Assembly: GCA_024401025.1 (NCBI GenBank)
Contig: JAKSLV010000014.1
Location: forward strand, 1 to 35,374
Length of the DNA: 35,374 nt
Source of the DNA: Bacteroidales bacterium
GTDB lineage: Bacteria > Bacteroidota > Bacteroidia > Bacteroidales > UBA3824
Reading direction: 5' to 3'
Part shown: one piece after another, positions 25,433-33,304 of the stretch
How positions within the stretch are numbered: position 1 is the stretch's first letter
Layout of the letters: every line of letters starts with the position of its first letter
Program-made: the position numbers and the translations under genes
The notes under the pieces: generated by a model
The model's input: only the letters and a program-made list of their open reading frames with translations
Told to the model about the DNA's origin: nothing
Databases searched by the model: none

Positions 25433-27361
25433 ATGCTCAAGCGTTTTACTGCAATCATATTATCATTACTATTATTCAACAACTTGTTGAGGGCTCAGGA
25501 TTACGGCTCATATATCGACAGTCTCGAGAAAGTGGCCGCCCGTGTAAATCCTTCCTCCGATACCGCCGCTTCAGTCTATCTGAACGTGGCCCGTACCATT
25601 CTGTATCAGAGTCCCCGTCTTGCGTTCAAGTATCTGCACAAGGCCATCGACGGCTTTGAGGCCAAGCAAGATTATCACGGAATCTGCATGAGCTATAGTT
25701 TTCTGGGCATTGCATACGGTCAGCTTGGCAATTTCGAGAAGGCGTTCGAGAATTTCAACATTCAGATGCATTTGGCCAAAGAGCACAACGTTTTGGACGA
25801 ATACGTCTGGGCCAACAACAATCTGGGCCACTCGATGTTGCTGCTCAAGAATCCCGTACTGGCCAAGCCTTATATTATGGAGGCCCTCCGCAGGGCTCCC
25901 GAGGTGGATGTGCCTCATCTTCTGCACAATATCTATTTCAACGTAGGTTCCATGTATCACCTCCAAAACGAGTATGATTCCTCCATCTACTGGTACACTC
26001 AATGTCTGGAGCTGAGGCTTACCGAGAAGGAATCCGACAACAAGTCGATAGCCGCCGCCTACCGCGATATGGGAAACGTTTATTATTCCTGCAACGATTA
26101 TGCAAAGGCCATGGAATGTTATCGCCTAAGCGATTCCTTAGTGGCCAACGAATTCACCGACATCCCTGCCGGAATCAATTCTTACCGCGCCAGCATCTAT
26201 CTGAACAGCAACAAGTTGGATTCGGCATATTATTTCGCCAACAAGGCCATAGAGGTAGCCAGGATTTTCAACAGCCGCGATGTGCTGAGGTATTCCTACG
26301 GAGTGCTCGGGCGCATATTTTCAGCATCAGGGCAGTATCAGGAAGCCGAAAAAGCTTTTGCCAAGCAGATACTCTACAACGATTCCATAGTATCGGAAAA
26401 CACATCGTGGGTGATTTTCGAGAACGAGTTCAAACGCGAGATCGACCGGCAGAACACCGACATCCGCGAGGTGGAAGGCAACGTGAGAACCAACGCATTG
26501 ATTTGCATAATAATAGTGGTGGTTTTGCTGGCCTTGGTGATTCTGTATTTCCGCATCAAGAGCAAGAGCCGCATAATAAATTCCATAAACAAGGAGATGG
26601 ACGAGCACGACGCACAGATGAACACCAGCCTGCGCTATGCCAGCATGGTGCAGAAGATTGTGCTTCCCGATTTTGCCGAGATGGACGGCCTCTGCCTTCA
26701 GAAATTCCTCATCTACGACCCCAAGAAGGAGATAAGCGCCGATCTTTTCTGGCAGTATCAGAAAAGCGAGAACCTCTTCATGTTTGCCGTGGGGGGGTGC
26801 GGAATTCCCGATTTCAAGGGCGCATGCATCACTATGATAGCCACATCGCTTCTCTACGAGTCGGCATCGCAGGCATCTGATATAGAGGGCCTTGTGGAGC
26901 TGGCAAGGCATAAATTCATGTCGATTATCCGAAACCTGAATATCGAATCGGAATATTCCCAAAGCTCAGATATCAGCATTGCCTCGGTGGACCGCGAGAG
27001 CCGCCTGCTGCGTTTCCTCGGAGTCAAATGCCCTCTGGTGATAGTCAGGAACGGCTCTTTGATAATCTACAACGAGAATGCCGAACCCGGAAGCTGCCTC
27101 TTCAACGCGCGGCTGCTTACCGACGAGATAGAGCTGAAGCCGGGCGATTCGGTATATTTCATGACCCAGGGTTTCTGCAATCAGACCGGCGAAAAGGACG
27201 GCAAGCCTTTCTCACTTAACCGCCTTTACGCTCTGCTGCTGGAGATAAGCGATAAGCCGATGGACATGCAGGAGCAGTTGCTTAGGAAAGCCCTAAGCGA
27301 CTGGCGAGGAAGCCGCGAGCAGGATTTCGACGTCACCATTGCGGGATTCAAGTTTTTTTAA
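25433..27361 (+). CDS. TPR–TM–SpoIIE pseudophosphatase, pair 2 first gene
   Basis: The 642-residue protein has a signal peptide (MLKRFTAIILSLLLFNNLLRAQ), TPR-like repeats (about 35–330), a TM helix (about 355–374), a linker helix (SLRYASMVQKIVLPD) and a strongly diverged SpoIIE domain. The first motif is ISADLFW (D437 kept, Gly lost). The second is GGCGIPDFKGA in place of DCTGHGVPGA, so the Asp is lost. The third is TQG (Q579) and the last is DFDVT. It is the most diverged of the three first-position proteins but shares their TPR region (ICMSYSFLGIAYGQLG). ATG 25424 is an alternative start three codons upstream. The second gene of the pair starts 15 bp later. Confidence 0.87.
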   Translation: MLKRFTAIILSLLLFNNLLRAQDYGSYIDSLEKVAARVNPSSDTAASVYLNVARTILYQSPRLAFKYLHKAIDGFEAKQDYHGICMSYSFLGIAYGQLGNFEKAFENFNIQMHLAKEHNVLDEYVWANNNLGHSMLLLKNPVLAKPYIMEALRRAPEVDVPHLLHNIYFNVGSMYHLQNEYDSSIYWYTQCLELRLTEKESDNKSIAAAYRDMGNVYYSCNDYAKAMECYRLSDSLVANEFTDIPAGINSYRASIYLNSNKLDSAYYFANKAIEVARIFNSRDVLRYSYGVLGRIFSASGQYQEAEKAFAKQILYNDSIVSENTSWVIFENEFKREIDRQNTDIREVEGNVRTNALICIIIVVVLLALVILYFRIKSKSRIINSINKEMDEHDAQMNTSLRYASMVQKIVLPDFAEMDGLCLQKFLIYDPKKEISADLFWQYQKSENLFMFAVGGCGIPDFKGACITMIATSLLYESASQASDIEGLVELARHKFMSIIRNLNIESEYSQSSDISIASVDRESRLLRFLGVKCPLVIVRNGSLIIYNENAEPGSCLFNARLLTDEIELKPGDSVYFMTQGFCNQTGEKDGKPFSLNRLYALLLEISDKPMDMQEQLLRKALSDWRGSREQDFDVTIAGFKFF

Positions 27362-27376
27362 TTGAAATTGATTTTT

Positions 27377-29296
27377 ATGCACAGATACATTTTATCCATA
27401 TTGCTGATGCTTGCCCTATCGATGGGCAGCGCATTCTCGCAGAAAGGCAAGGCCGACATCGACAGCCTGGAGAATCTGGCCGCAAGTGTGGGCGACTCGT
27501 TGAGGATTGGCATCTACAACGAGCTGTCGATGCTTTACCGTCACTTTAATCCGGGTAGGGGAATGGATTACGCATCCAAGGCCATCTACCTATCCGAGCA
27601 GCTTAACAATCCGGAGATGCTGGCCAAGTCGTACTTTACGCTGGCCATCAGCGAGAGAAATCTCGATATGGAGATGAAGGCGCTGGAACATTTCCAGAAG
27701 GTTCTATCAATTGCCCGCTACAACGACCTCGACGATATGATAGGGCAGGCCTGCAACAACGTGGCGCGCATGCACCTGGTCCTCAACAATCTAGACAGCG
27801 TTCAGCCCTACATCATAGAGGCGTGGGAGGTGGCCGACGAAACCAGGGACCTAAACACATTATCGTACGTGTTCCTGAATTCCGGAATCATGTATTCCAA
27901 AAGCGGCAACCTCGATTCTGCCATCACACTGCTTAAGGCCTCGTACGTAATAAGGCACGATTCGCTGGGCATATCCACCGATTTTCTTATGCCGCTTTGT
28001 CATCTCTCTGATATCTATGTAAAGAAAAAAGATTACGCCAAGGCCAAAGACTGCCTTAATATGTGCCTATCCAACAAAGGTTTCAGTCAGTGGGATTTTT
28101 TCCATTCAAAGATTTGGCTGATGCTTGCCTCTATTTATTACAAGGAGGGCAGGATGGATTCGGCCGAGTATGCTACTCAGAAATCCGTGGAGCAGTCGCT
28201 CAACTGCAAAAACCTGAAGTGTCTTGAGCTTGCCTACAAGCTTCTGGATTCCATATATTTGAGCACCGGCGATTATCAGAAAGCATCAGAGGCCTGCAGC
28301 AGCTTCATGGACCTGAACGATACTCTCTACAACAAGTTTCTGGAGGAACAGCTCTCCAACATTCAGCACACTACCAACTACATCGCCAACAATCAGACGC
28401 TCAATCAGTCGAAATCTCACCGGCAGGTGGTTTTCATAATTCTGGCGTCGGTGGCGTTGGCGCTTCTTGCCGCCATTCCCTTCATCGCAAAGATCATCAG
28501 GAGCAACCGCCGCATCAACCAGCTCAACAAAGACATGGGCACAAAGCGACTCCAGCTGATGAACGGCCTCAACAACACTTACGCTCTCCAGATGGCTCTC
28601 CAGCCCACCAACGAGGAACTCGGCGAGGTGTTTCTTGAGATGTTTCTTTTGTATATGCCGCGCTACGTGGTGAGCGGCGATTTCTTCTGGAAACAGACCG
28701 CCGGCGAATACGAGATTATCGCCGTGGCCGATTGCGCAGGTCACGGAATGCCGGGCGCGATGCTCACTATGCTGGGCATCTGCACCATCAACGATATTGT
28801 GGCCAAGGGCGAAACCCGTGCCGATGTAATTCTTGAGAAACTCAGGGAAAGGATCAAGTCGCTGATGAGCACCAACGCCCTCAACAAGATGACCGACGTA
28901 ATGGACATATCGCTGGTATCGGTACACAGGAAAACTATGACTATGGAGTTTGCCGGAGCTTGCAACTCGCTCTTCTACACCCGAAACGGCAAAATGTACA
29001 GGCTTTCGGCCACGCCTTGCGCCATTGGCGATAATCCCGACGAGCCGGAGTTTGCATCGCAGAAATTGGAGCTCCGCATCGGCGACTGCATCTACATGAT
29101 GACCGACGGATACTGGAGTCAGCTTGGCGGACCCGACAAAACCAAGATGCAGATGGTTCAGTTTCTCGACATCCTCCTGAGCATCCATCAGAAATCCATG
29201 AACGAGCAGAAAGAAATCCTCGAAACCTTCTACCGCGAGTGGCAGGGCGCCAACGAGCAGGTCGACGACGTTACCGTGGTGGGTTTCAGAGTCTAG
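27377..29296 (+). CDS. TPR–TM–SpoIIE phosphatase, pair 2 second gene (active-site complete)
   Basis: The 639-residue protein has a signal peptide (MHRYILSILLMLALSMGSAFSQ), TPR-like repeats (about 35–330), a TM helix (about 352–374) and a SpoIIE domain with VSGDFFW (D435), ADCAGHGMPGA, TDG and DDVT, i.e. all metal-binding aspartates. The DCTGHG threonine is Ala here, which is outside the metal site. ATG 27377 is used; a TTG five codons earlier is in frame but weaker. The last 11 bp overlap the 3' end of the convergent Ser/Thr kinase gene, so transcripts of the two will be complementary at their ends. Confidence 0.91.
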   Translation: MHRYILSILLMLALSMGSAFSQKGKADIDSLENLAASVGDSLRIGIYNELSMLYRHFNPGRGMDYASKAIYLSEQLNNPEMLAKSYFTLAISERNLDMEMKALEHFQKVLSIARYNDLDDMIGQACNNVARMHLVLNNLDSVQPYIIEAWEVADETRDLNTLSYVFLNSGIMYSKSGNLDSAITLLKASYVIRHDSLGISTDFLMPLCHLSDIYVKKKDYAKAKDCLNMCLSNKGFSQWDFFHSKIWLMLASIYYKEGRMDSAEYATQKSVEQSLNCKNLKCLELAYKLLDSIYLSTGDYQKASEACSSFMDLNDTLYNKFLEEQLSNIQHTTNYIANNQTLNQSKSHRQVVFIILASVALALLAAIPFIAKIIRSNRRINQLNKDMGTKRLQLMNGLNNTYALQMALQPTNEELGEVFLEMFLLYMPRYVVSGDFFWKQTAGEYEIIAVADCAGHGMPGAMLTMLGICTINDIVAKGETRADVILEKLRERIKSLMSTNALNKMTDVMDISLVSVHRKTMTMEFAGACNSLFYTRNGKMYRLSATPCAIGDNPDEPEFASQKLELRIGDCIYMMTDGYWSQLGGPDKTKMQMVQFLDILLSIHQKSMNEQKEILETFYREWQGANEQVDDVTVVGFRV

Positions 29297-31220
29297 TAAT
29301 CAGTATTTTGGCCTCCTCGTTGTCTTGGTCGGCCGATTGTTTTATCCAGAATTTTGCGCTGTTGCGGTCCTTGGCGGTTCCTGTGCCGTACAGGTAGCAT
29401 TTTCCAAGCTTCAGCTCGCCCTCTGGCAGTCGGCAGTTGGCGGCCCGCTGGTAATATTCGAATGCCATCTCAGGATTTTTCTGCACTCCTTTGCCCTCCA
29501 TGTAGCAGTCGCCTATGTAGCACATTCCCACGGGGTTGTTTAGGTCGGCGGCCTTCTGATACGATTTTACGGCGTCGTCATATTTTCCGCTGTTGTAATA
29601 GTTGTCGCCCTCGTCTATCCACACAAAATATTGGCACAGAGGCGATTCGTTGTTGTTTTTGGCAAAGTCGGGATCTTTCTCCTGACAAATCTCCCAATAT
29701 TCGTTTGCCTTTCTGTAGTTTCCTATCTGAGCGTAAATCTGGCCCTTGGCCTCCAGCAGGCTTATGTCGGTAGGCCTCAGCTCCAGAGCCTGGTCGATGT
29801 ATTTGAGGGCCACGGCCGGCGATAGGGTAGTGCCCTTTCCGTAGGCGTAGCAGAGCGAAAGTCCGCGCAGCGCCTCGCACCTCAGGGCCTGGTCGCCGCT
29901 GTTGCTCAGTTTCTTGAAAATCTCCACCGCATCCTTGTAACGCTCTGGCTGCCTGTAATATTCCCAGGCCAGCTCTATCTCGCTCTTGCTGCTCTCGGCA
30001 GGAGCCTGTGCCTCGCTTTGCGCAGCCTGTCCGCTTGTTCTCGTGGCCAGATACACCACGCCCGTGGCTATCAGTCCCAAAATCAGGAGCGCGGCAAACA
30101 CGGCGCCCCATTTCACTCGGGTTTTCTTCACGGGTTTTCCTGATGCTGCTGTTGCAGGTGTGGGCTGATGCTGCGGCTGTATCTGCGGAGCCTGCGGAAT
30201 TGGTGCAGGCTGATGCTTCTCCAATTTAAAGTTCAGCATCGCGGTCACCATGTTGTAGTCCAGATTGTGCTTGGCCACCATGGCGTTCAGATAGTTGCGT
30301 TCGGCGTCAGTGACCTTGCCGTCGGCGGCTATCTCGTCTATCAGGCTCACCACCTCTGCCGGAATGTCGGATTTCTTTATGTTTAGGTCGCTGATAATCT
30401 CGCTGCAATTCCTGTAGCGTCCCAGTTTGGCAGGGTTCAGGCACTTGTCGGCAATCTTCCTAAGCTGTGGGTCCCTGATGCCGAGGCTCACTGTAGAGAA
30501 CTGTCCCGTAAGCAGTTCCACCATCACCAGGCCGAACGCGTAGATGTCGCTCTGCTGGTCGATGTTGGCGGAGTTTATCTTCTGCTCGGGGCTCATGTAT
30601 TTCTTGCTGCCGGCCAGCCTCAGCCTCTCGGCAAACTGGTCGCTGATGGCCAGGCCGAAATCTATGATCTTCACATTCCTGTTGCGGTTGGCTATCATTA
30701 TGTTTTCGGGCTTCAGGTCGCGGTGTATCACGCCGTTGCGGTGCACGTATTGCAGTCCGTTAAGTATCTGGGTAAGGATCTCCAGCTGGTCGGCGGTGTT
30801 GGTGATTTCGTTGGCGGCAATTATCTGCGCCAGGCTCTTGCCGTCGATGTATTCCATCGAATACCATGGACCCTGAGCATCCTCGCCCATGCTGCGCGCC
30901 GATACTATGTTCTCGTGGCTCAGCTGCCTCAGGTTTGTGAATTCCTGTGCAAAGAGGCCGCGGAATTCAGGGTTTTGGCGCTGTGCGGGCTTTATGCGTT
31001 TCACCACCTCGCGGAAGTTGCTCTTTGGGTAATAGCGGCAATACAGGTCACCCATTGCGCCCTTGTCGCTAATCAGGGTGTCCTGGTATTCGTCGGGGTT
31101 GGGATTTGGGCTTTCTCCTCCTCCTCCTCCTGAGGCTTCGTTTCCTACAAATCCGCTGCCCAGCGGGTTTACGCTTATGAAACCCGAATCTCCGTTTATG
31201 AATCCGCTGTTGCTGTCCAT
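29286..31220 (-). CDS. Hanks-type Ser/Thr kinase with TM and TPR/Sel1 repeats
   Basis: The 644-residue protein has an N-terminal low-complexity stretch (three S-G-F motifs, then five Gly) and a eukaryote-like kinase domain (about 48–275). K74 in VVKRI, HRDLKPEN (D168) and DFG are intact, so it should be active; the glycine loop is unusual (DKGAMGDLY). A TerB-like helical segment follows (about 287–330; IAADGKVTDAERNYL), then a Pro/Gln linker, one TM helix (about 373–393), and C-terminal TPR then Sel1-like repeats (about 410–644) outside the cytoplasm. It is the natural antagonist of SpoIIE/PP2C phosphatases. It lies on the minus strand between TPR–SpoIIE pairs 2 and 3, with its own promoter, converging on pair 2 and diverging from pair 3. 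Confidence 0.92.
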   Translation of the reverse strand: MDSNSGFINGDSGFISVNPLGSGFVGNEASGGGGGESPNPNPDEYQDTLISDKGAMGDLYCRYYPKSNFREVVKRIKPAQRQNPEFRGLFAQEFTNLRQLSHENIVSARSMGEDAQGPWYSMEYIDGKSLAQIIAANEITNTADQLEILTQILNGLQYVHRNGVIHRDLKPENIMIANRNRNVKIIDFGLAISDQFAERLRLAGSKKYMSPEQKINSANIDQQSDIYAFGLVMVELLTGQFSTVSLGIRDPQLRKIADKCLNPAKLGRYRNCSEIISDLNIKKSDIPAEVVSLIDEIAADGKVTDAERNYLNAMVAKHNLDYNMVTAMLNFKLEKHQPAPIPQAPQIQPQHQPTPATAASGKPVKKTRVKWGAVFAALLILGLIATGVVYLATRTSGQAAQSEAQAPAESSKSEIELAWEYYRQPERYKDAVEIFKKLSNSGDQALRCEALRGLSLCYAYGKGTTLSPAVALKYIDQALELRPTDISLLEAKGQIYAQIGNYRKANEYWEICQEKDPDFAKNNNESPLCQYFVWIDEGDNYYNSGKYDDAVKSYQKAADLNNPVGMCYIGDCYMEGKGVQKNPEMAFEYYQRAANCRLPEGELKLGKCYLYGTGTAKDRNSAKFWIKQSADQDNEEAKILITRL

Positions 31221-31260
31221 GGTTTTATATTAGTTTGGTCTGATACTTTTTTAGAATACG

Positions 31261-31292
31261 CAAATGTATGTTTTTTTTCGTTCAACTCCAAA
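31261..31292 (-). promoter_or_regulatory. Promoter for the Ser/Thr kinase
   Basis: The minus strand has TTTG (31289–31292), 20 nt, then TACATTTG (31261–31268): a full consensus match, about 40 nt from the ATG at 31220. It is back-to-back with the candidate pair 3 promoter. Confidence 0.75.
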
Positions 31293-31311
31293 TATTTTGA
31301 TGCGGAAATAC

Positions 31312-31343
31312 GTTGCTGAAGCTGCCTTTTGGATTGATTTTTG
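31312..31343 (+). promoter_or_regulatory. Candidate promoter for TPR–SpoIIE pair 3
   Basis: GTTG (31312–31315), 20 nt, then GATTTTTG (31336–31343); each element has one mismatch. It lies 35 nt before GTG 31379 and overlaps the in-frame TTG at 31313, which is therefore unlikely to be the start. Confidence 0.45.
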
Positions 31344-31378
31344 CTTGGATATTGTGCGAAAGGTTAATTTTTTTTCAC

Positions 31379-33304
31379 GTGTTTCGCTATACATTAATAA
31401 CAATTCTATTGTCAATCAGCTGTCTTGCGTATTCGCAGGAGAGTTATGGCCCGCGCACCGACAGTCTTCTCAATCTGGCGCGCAATGCCACTCGCGACGT
31501 TGCCGACTCCCTGTATATGGAGGCTGGCCGAAGTCTTGCGTACGTTAGGCCCGTGGATGCCATCGGCCTTCTTAACAAAGCCCTCGACCTGGCCGAGCGC
31601 AACGAGAACCACAAGATTATGTGCATGGCCCACAGCTTTATCGGCATTGCCTACAACCGTATGGGAAGCCTCAACATGGCCGTTGAGTATTACAACAATC
31701 AGCTCAACATCGCCAAGCAATACGGCATCGACGACGAGGTGGCCTGGGCCAACAACAATATCGGACTCCTGCTCCTTCACCTAAGGAATCTTGAATTCGC
31801 CAACATCTATCTACAGGAAGCCAAAGAGCTTGCCGAGCAAATCGGCGACGACTACATGCTGCAATACGTGTATTCCAACATCGGATGGTACAAGCTGGAG
31901 ATGGAGGAATACGATTCGTCGGTATGCTATTTCAATATGGCGCTCGATATCAGGATGAAACCGCCCGTAGACAATATCGTTGTGGCAGCATCCTACCGCG
32001 ACCTCGGCAACGTGTATTTTGCGCAACATTCCTACGCCGAGGCCAAATATTACTACGGACTCAGCAATACATGGGTTGACACCATCACCTCCGATATGTC
32101 GGCGGCCATCAACGTAAACATGGCGCGCATCTACATCGACGAGCACAAGCCTGATTCAGCCCTCTACTGCGCCCACAAGGCCGTGGGATGCGCCCGAAGG
32201 TTTGTGGACAGGATGGTGCTCCGCGATGCCTTTGGAGTGATGGGCAGCATTTATTATCAGCAGGGCAAATACGAGGACGCCAACCGCTGCTACAATAGTC
32301 AGATTCTCTATCAGGATTCGGTGAAACTCACCAACCTCACCGACAAGATCTACAACCTCCAGTATCAGAAACAGGTGGCTGACCAGAAGGATAACATCCG
32401 TATGGCTCAGGAACATACGCAGCAGTACGGCATTGTGGCGCTGGTGGTGATAGCTCTGGTGATTGGCGGAATGTATTTCCATTTCAGGCTCAGATCCAAG
32501 CGCCGTCAGATTATCAAGATCAACAATGCCATCTCGGAGCATAATGTCCAGATAGATAAGAGTATGGCCTACGCCAAGAAGATTCAGATGGCCGTAATCC
32601 CCGATTTCGACAAGGTGAACATTACCGTTCCAAACAAGTTCCTGCTCTTCAAGCCCAAGCACGAGGTTAGCGGAAATTTCTACTGGGCTCAGAACAAGGG
32701 CAGCGTAAGGATGCTGGCAATCTGCGATTCGGGCGAGGCCGGTGTGCCGGGCGCTTTCATGAGCATGCTCTGCTCGTCGATGCTGTTCGATGTTTCTACC
32801 CACGAGAACGATCCAGCCAAGATTCTCACACTCCTGCGAGAGAAGATGCTTCAGGTAATCAGGAAATACAGTTTCACAACGGCCACTGCCAATGGCGTCG
32901 ACATCAGCCTTCTGGTGATGGACCTTAGGAATACGATGCTCTATTATTCGGGCGTAAAGTTCCCCATGCTGCTGATACGCGATGGAGTTGCAAACCTTGT
33001 TCAGGACAACGACGAGAGCGCAAGTTTCTACGACACCGATTTCCAGACGTCGGCCGTGGAGGCCAATCCCGGCGATTCCATCTACATCATGACCCACGGC
33101 CTCAGCCTCCAGAAAAACCCCGACGGCCAGGAGCTATCGCGCGAGAGGCTTTTTAGCTATATCCTCAGCATCAGCCAACAGCCAATGAAGGCACAGAAAG
33201 CCCTGATACTGAGTTTCTTCGACCAATGGAGGGGCGATGTGGCCCAGCAGCGCGACCTGCTGTTGGCTGGCGGCGTATATCCTAACAAATTCCGAACCTT
33301 ATGA
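31379..33304 (+). CDS. TPR–TM–SpoIIE pseudophosphatase, pair 3 first gene
   Basis: The 641-residue close paralogue of the pair 1 first gene has a signal peptide (FRYTLITILLSISCLAYSQ), TPR-like repeats (about 35–330; shared IMCMAHSFIGIAYNRMG block), a TM helix (about 350–369), a linker helix (SMAYAKKIQMAVIPD) and a SpoIIE domain lacking metal ligands: GNF (N433), CDSGEAG, THG (H573) and RD. The substitutions are the same as in the pair 1 protein, so they are conserved rather than random decay. GTG 31379 is chosen since it immediately precedes the signal peptide and gives the array's standard length. It overlaps the next gene by ATGA. Confidence 0.88.
   Translation: MFRYTLITILLSISCLAYSQESYGPRTDSLLNLARNATRDVADSLYMEAGRSLAYVRPVDAIGLLNKALDLAERNENHKIMCMAHSFIGIAYNRMGSLNMAVEYYNNQLNIAKQYGIDDEVAWANNNIGLLLLHLRNLEFANIYLQEAKELAEQIGDDYMLQYVYSNIGWYKLEMEEYDSSVCYFNMALDIRMKPPVDNIVVAASYRDLGNVYFAQHSYAEAKYYYGLSNTWVDTITSDMSAAINVNMARIYIDEHKPDSALYCAHKAVGCARRFVDRMVLRDAFGVMGSIYYQQGKYEDANRCYNSQILYQDSVKLTNLTDKIYNLQYQKQVADQKDNIRMAQEHTQQYGIVALVVIALVIGGMYFHFRLRSKRRQIIKINNAISEHNVQIDKSMAYAKKIQMAVIPDFDKVNITVPNKFLLFKPKHEVSGNFYWAQNKGSVRMLAICDSGEAGVPGAFMSMLCSSMLFDVSTHENDPAKILTLLREKMLQVIRKYSFTTATANGVDISLLVMDLRNTMLYYSGVKFPMLLIRDGVANLVQDNDESASFYDTDFQTSAVEANPGDSIYIMTHGLSLQKNPDGQELSRERLFSYILSISQQPMKAQKALILSFFDQWRGDVAQQRDLLLAGGVYPNKFRTL

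Noticed and set aside
28286-29188. 300-codon minus-strand open frame opposite a SpoIIE gene
   Set aside because: Antisense shadow; similar shadows occur opposite the other paralogues at the same relative position, as expected from shared codon use.
21451-33304. Pseudophosphatases as pseudogenes or sequencing errors
   Set aside because: All three frames are full length, retain signal peptide, TPR, TM and linker helix, and two share the same substitutions.
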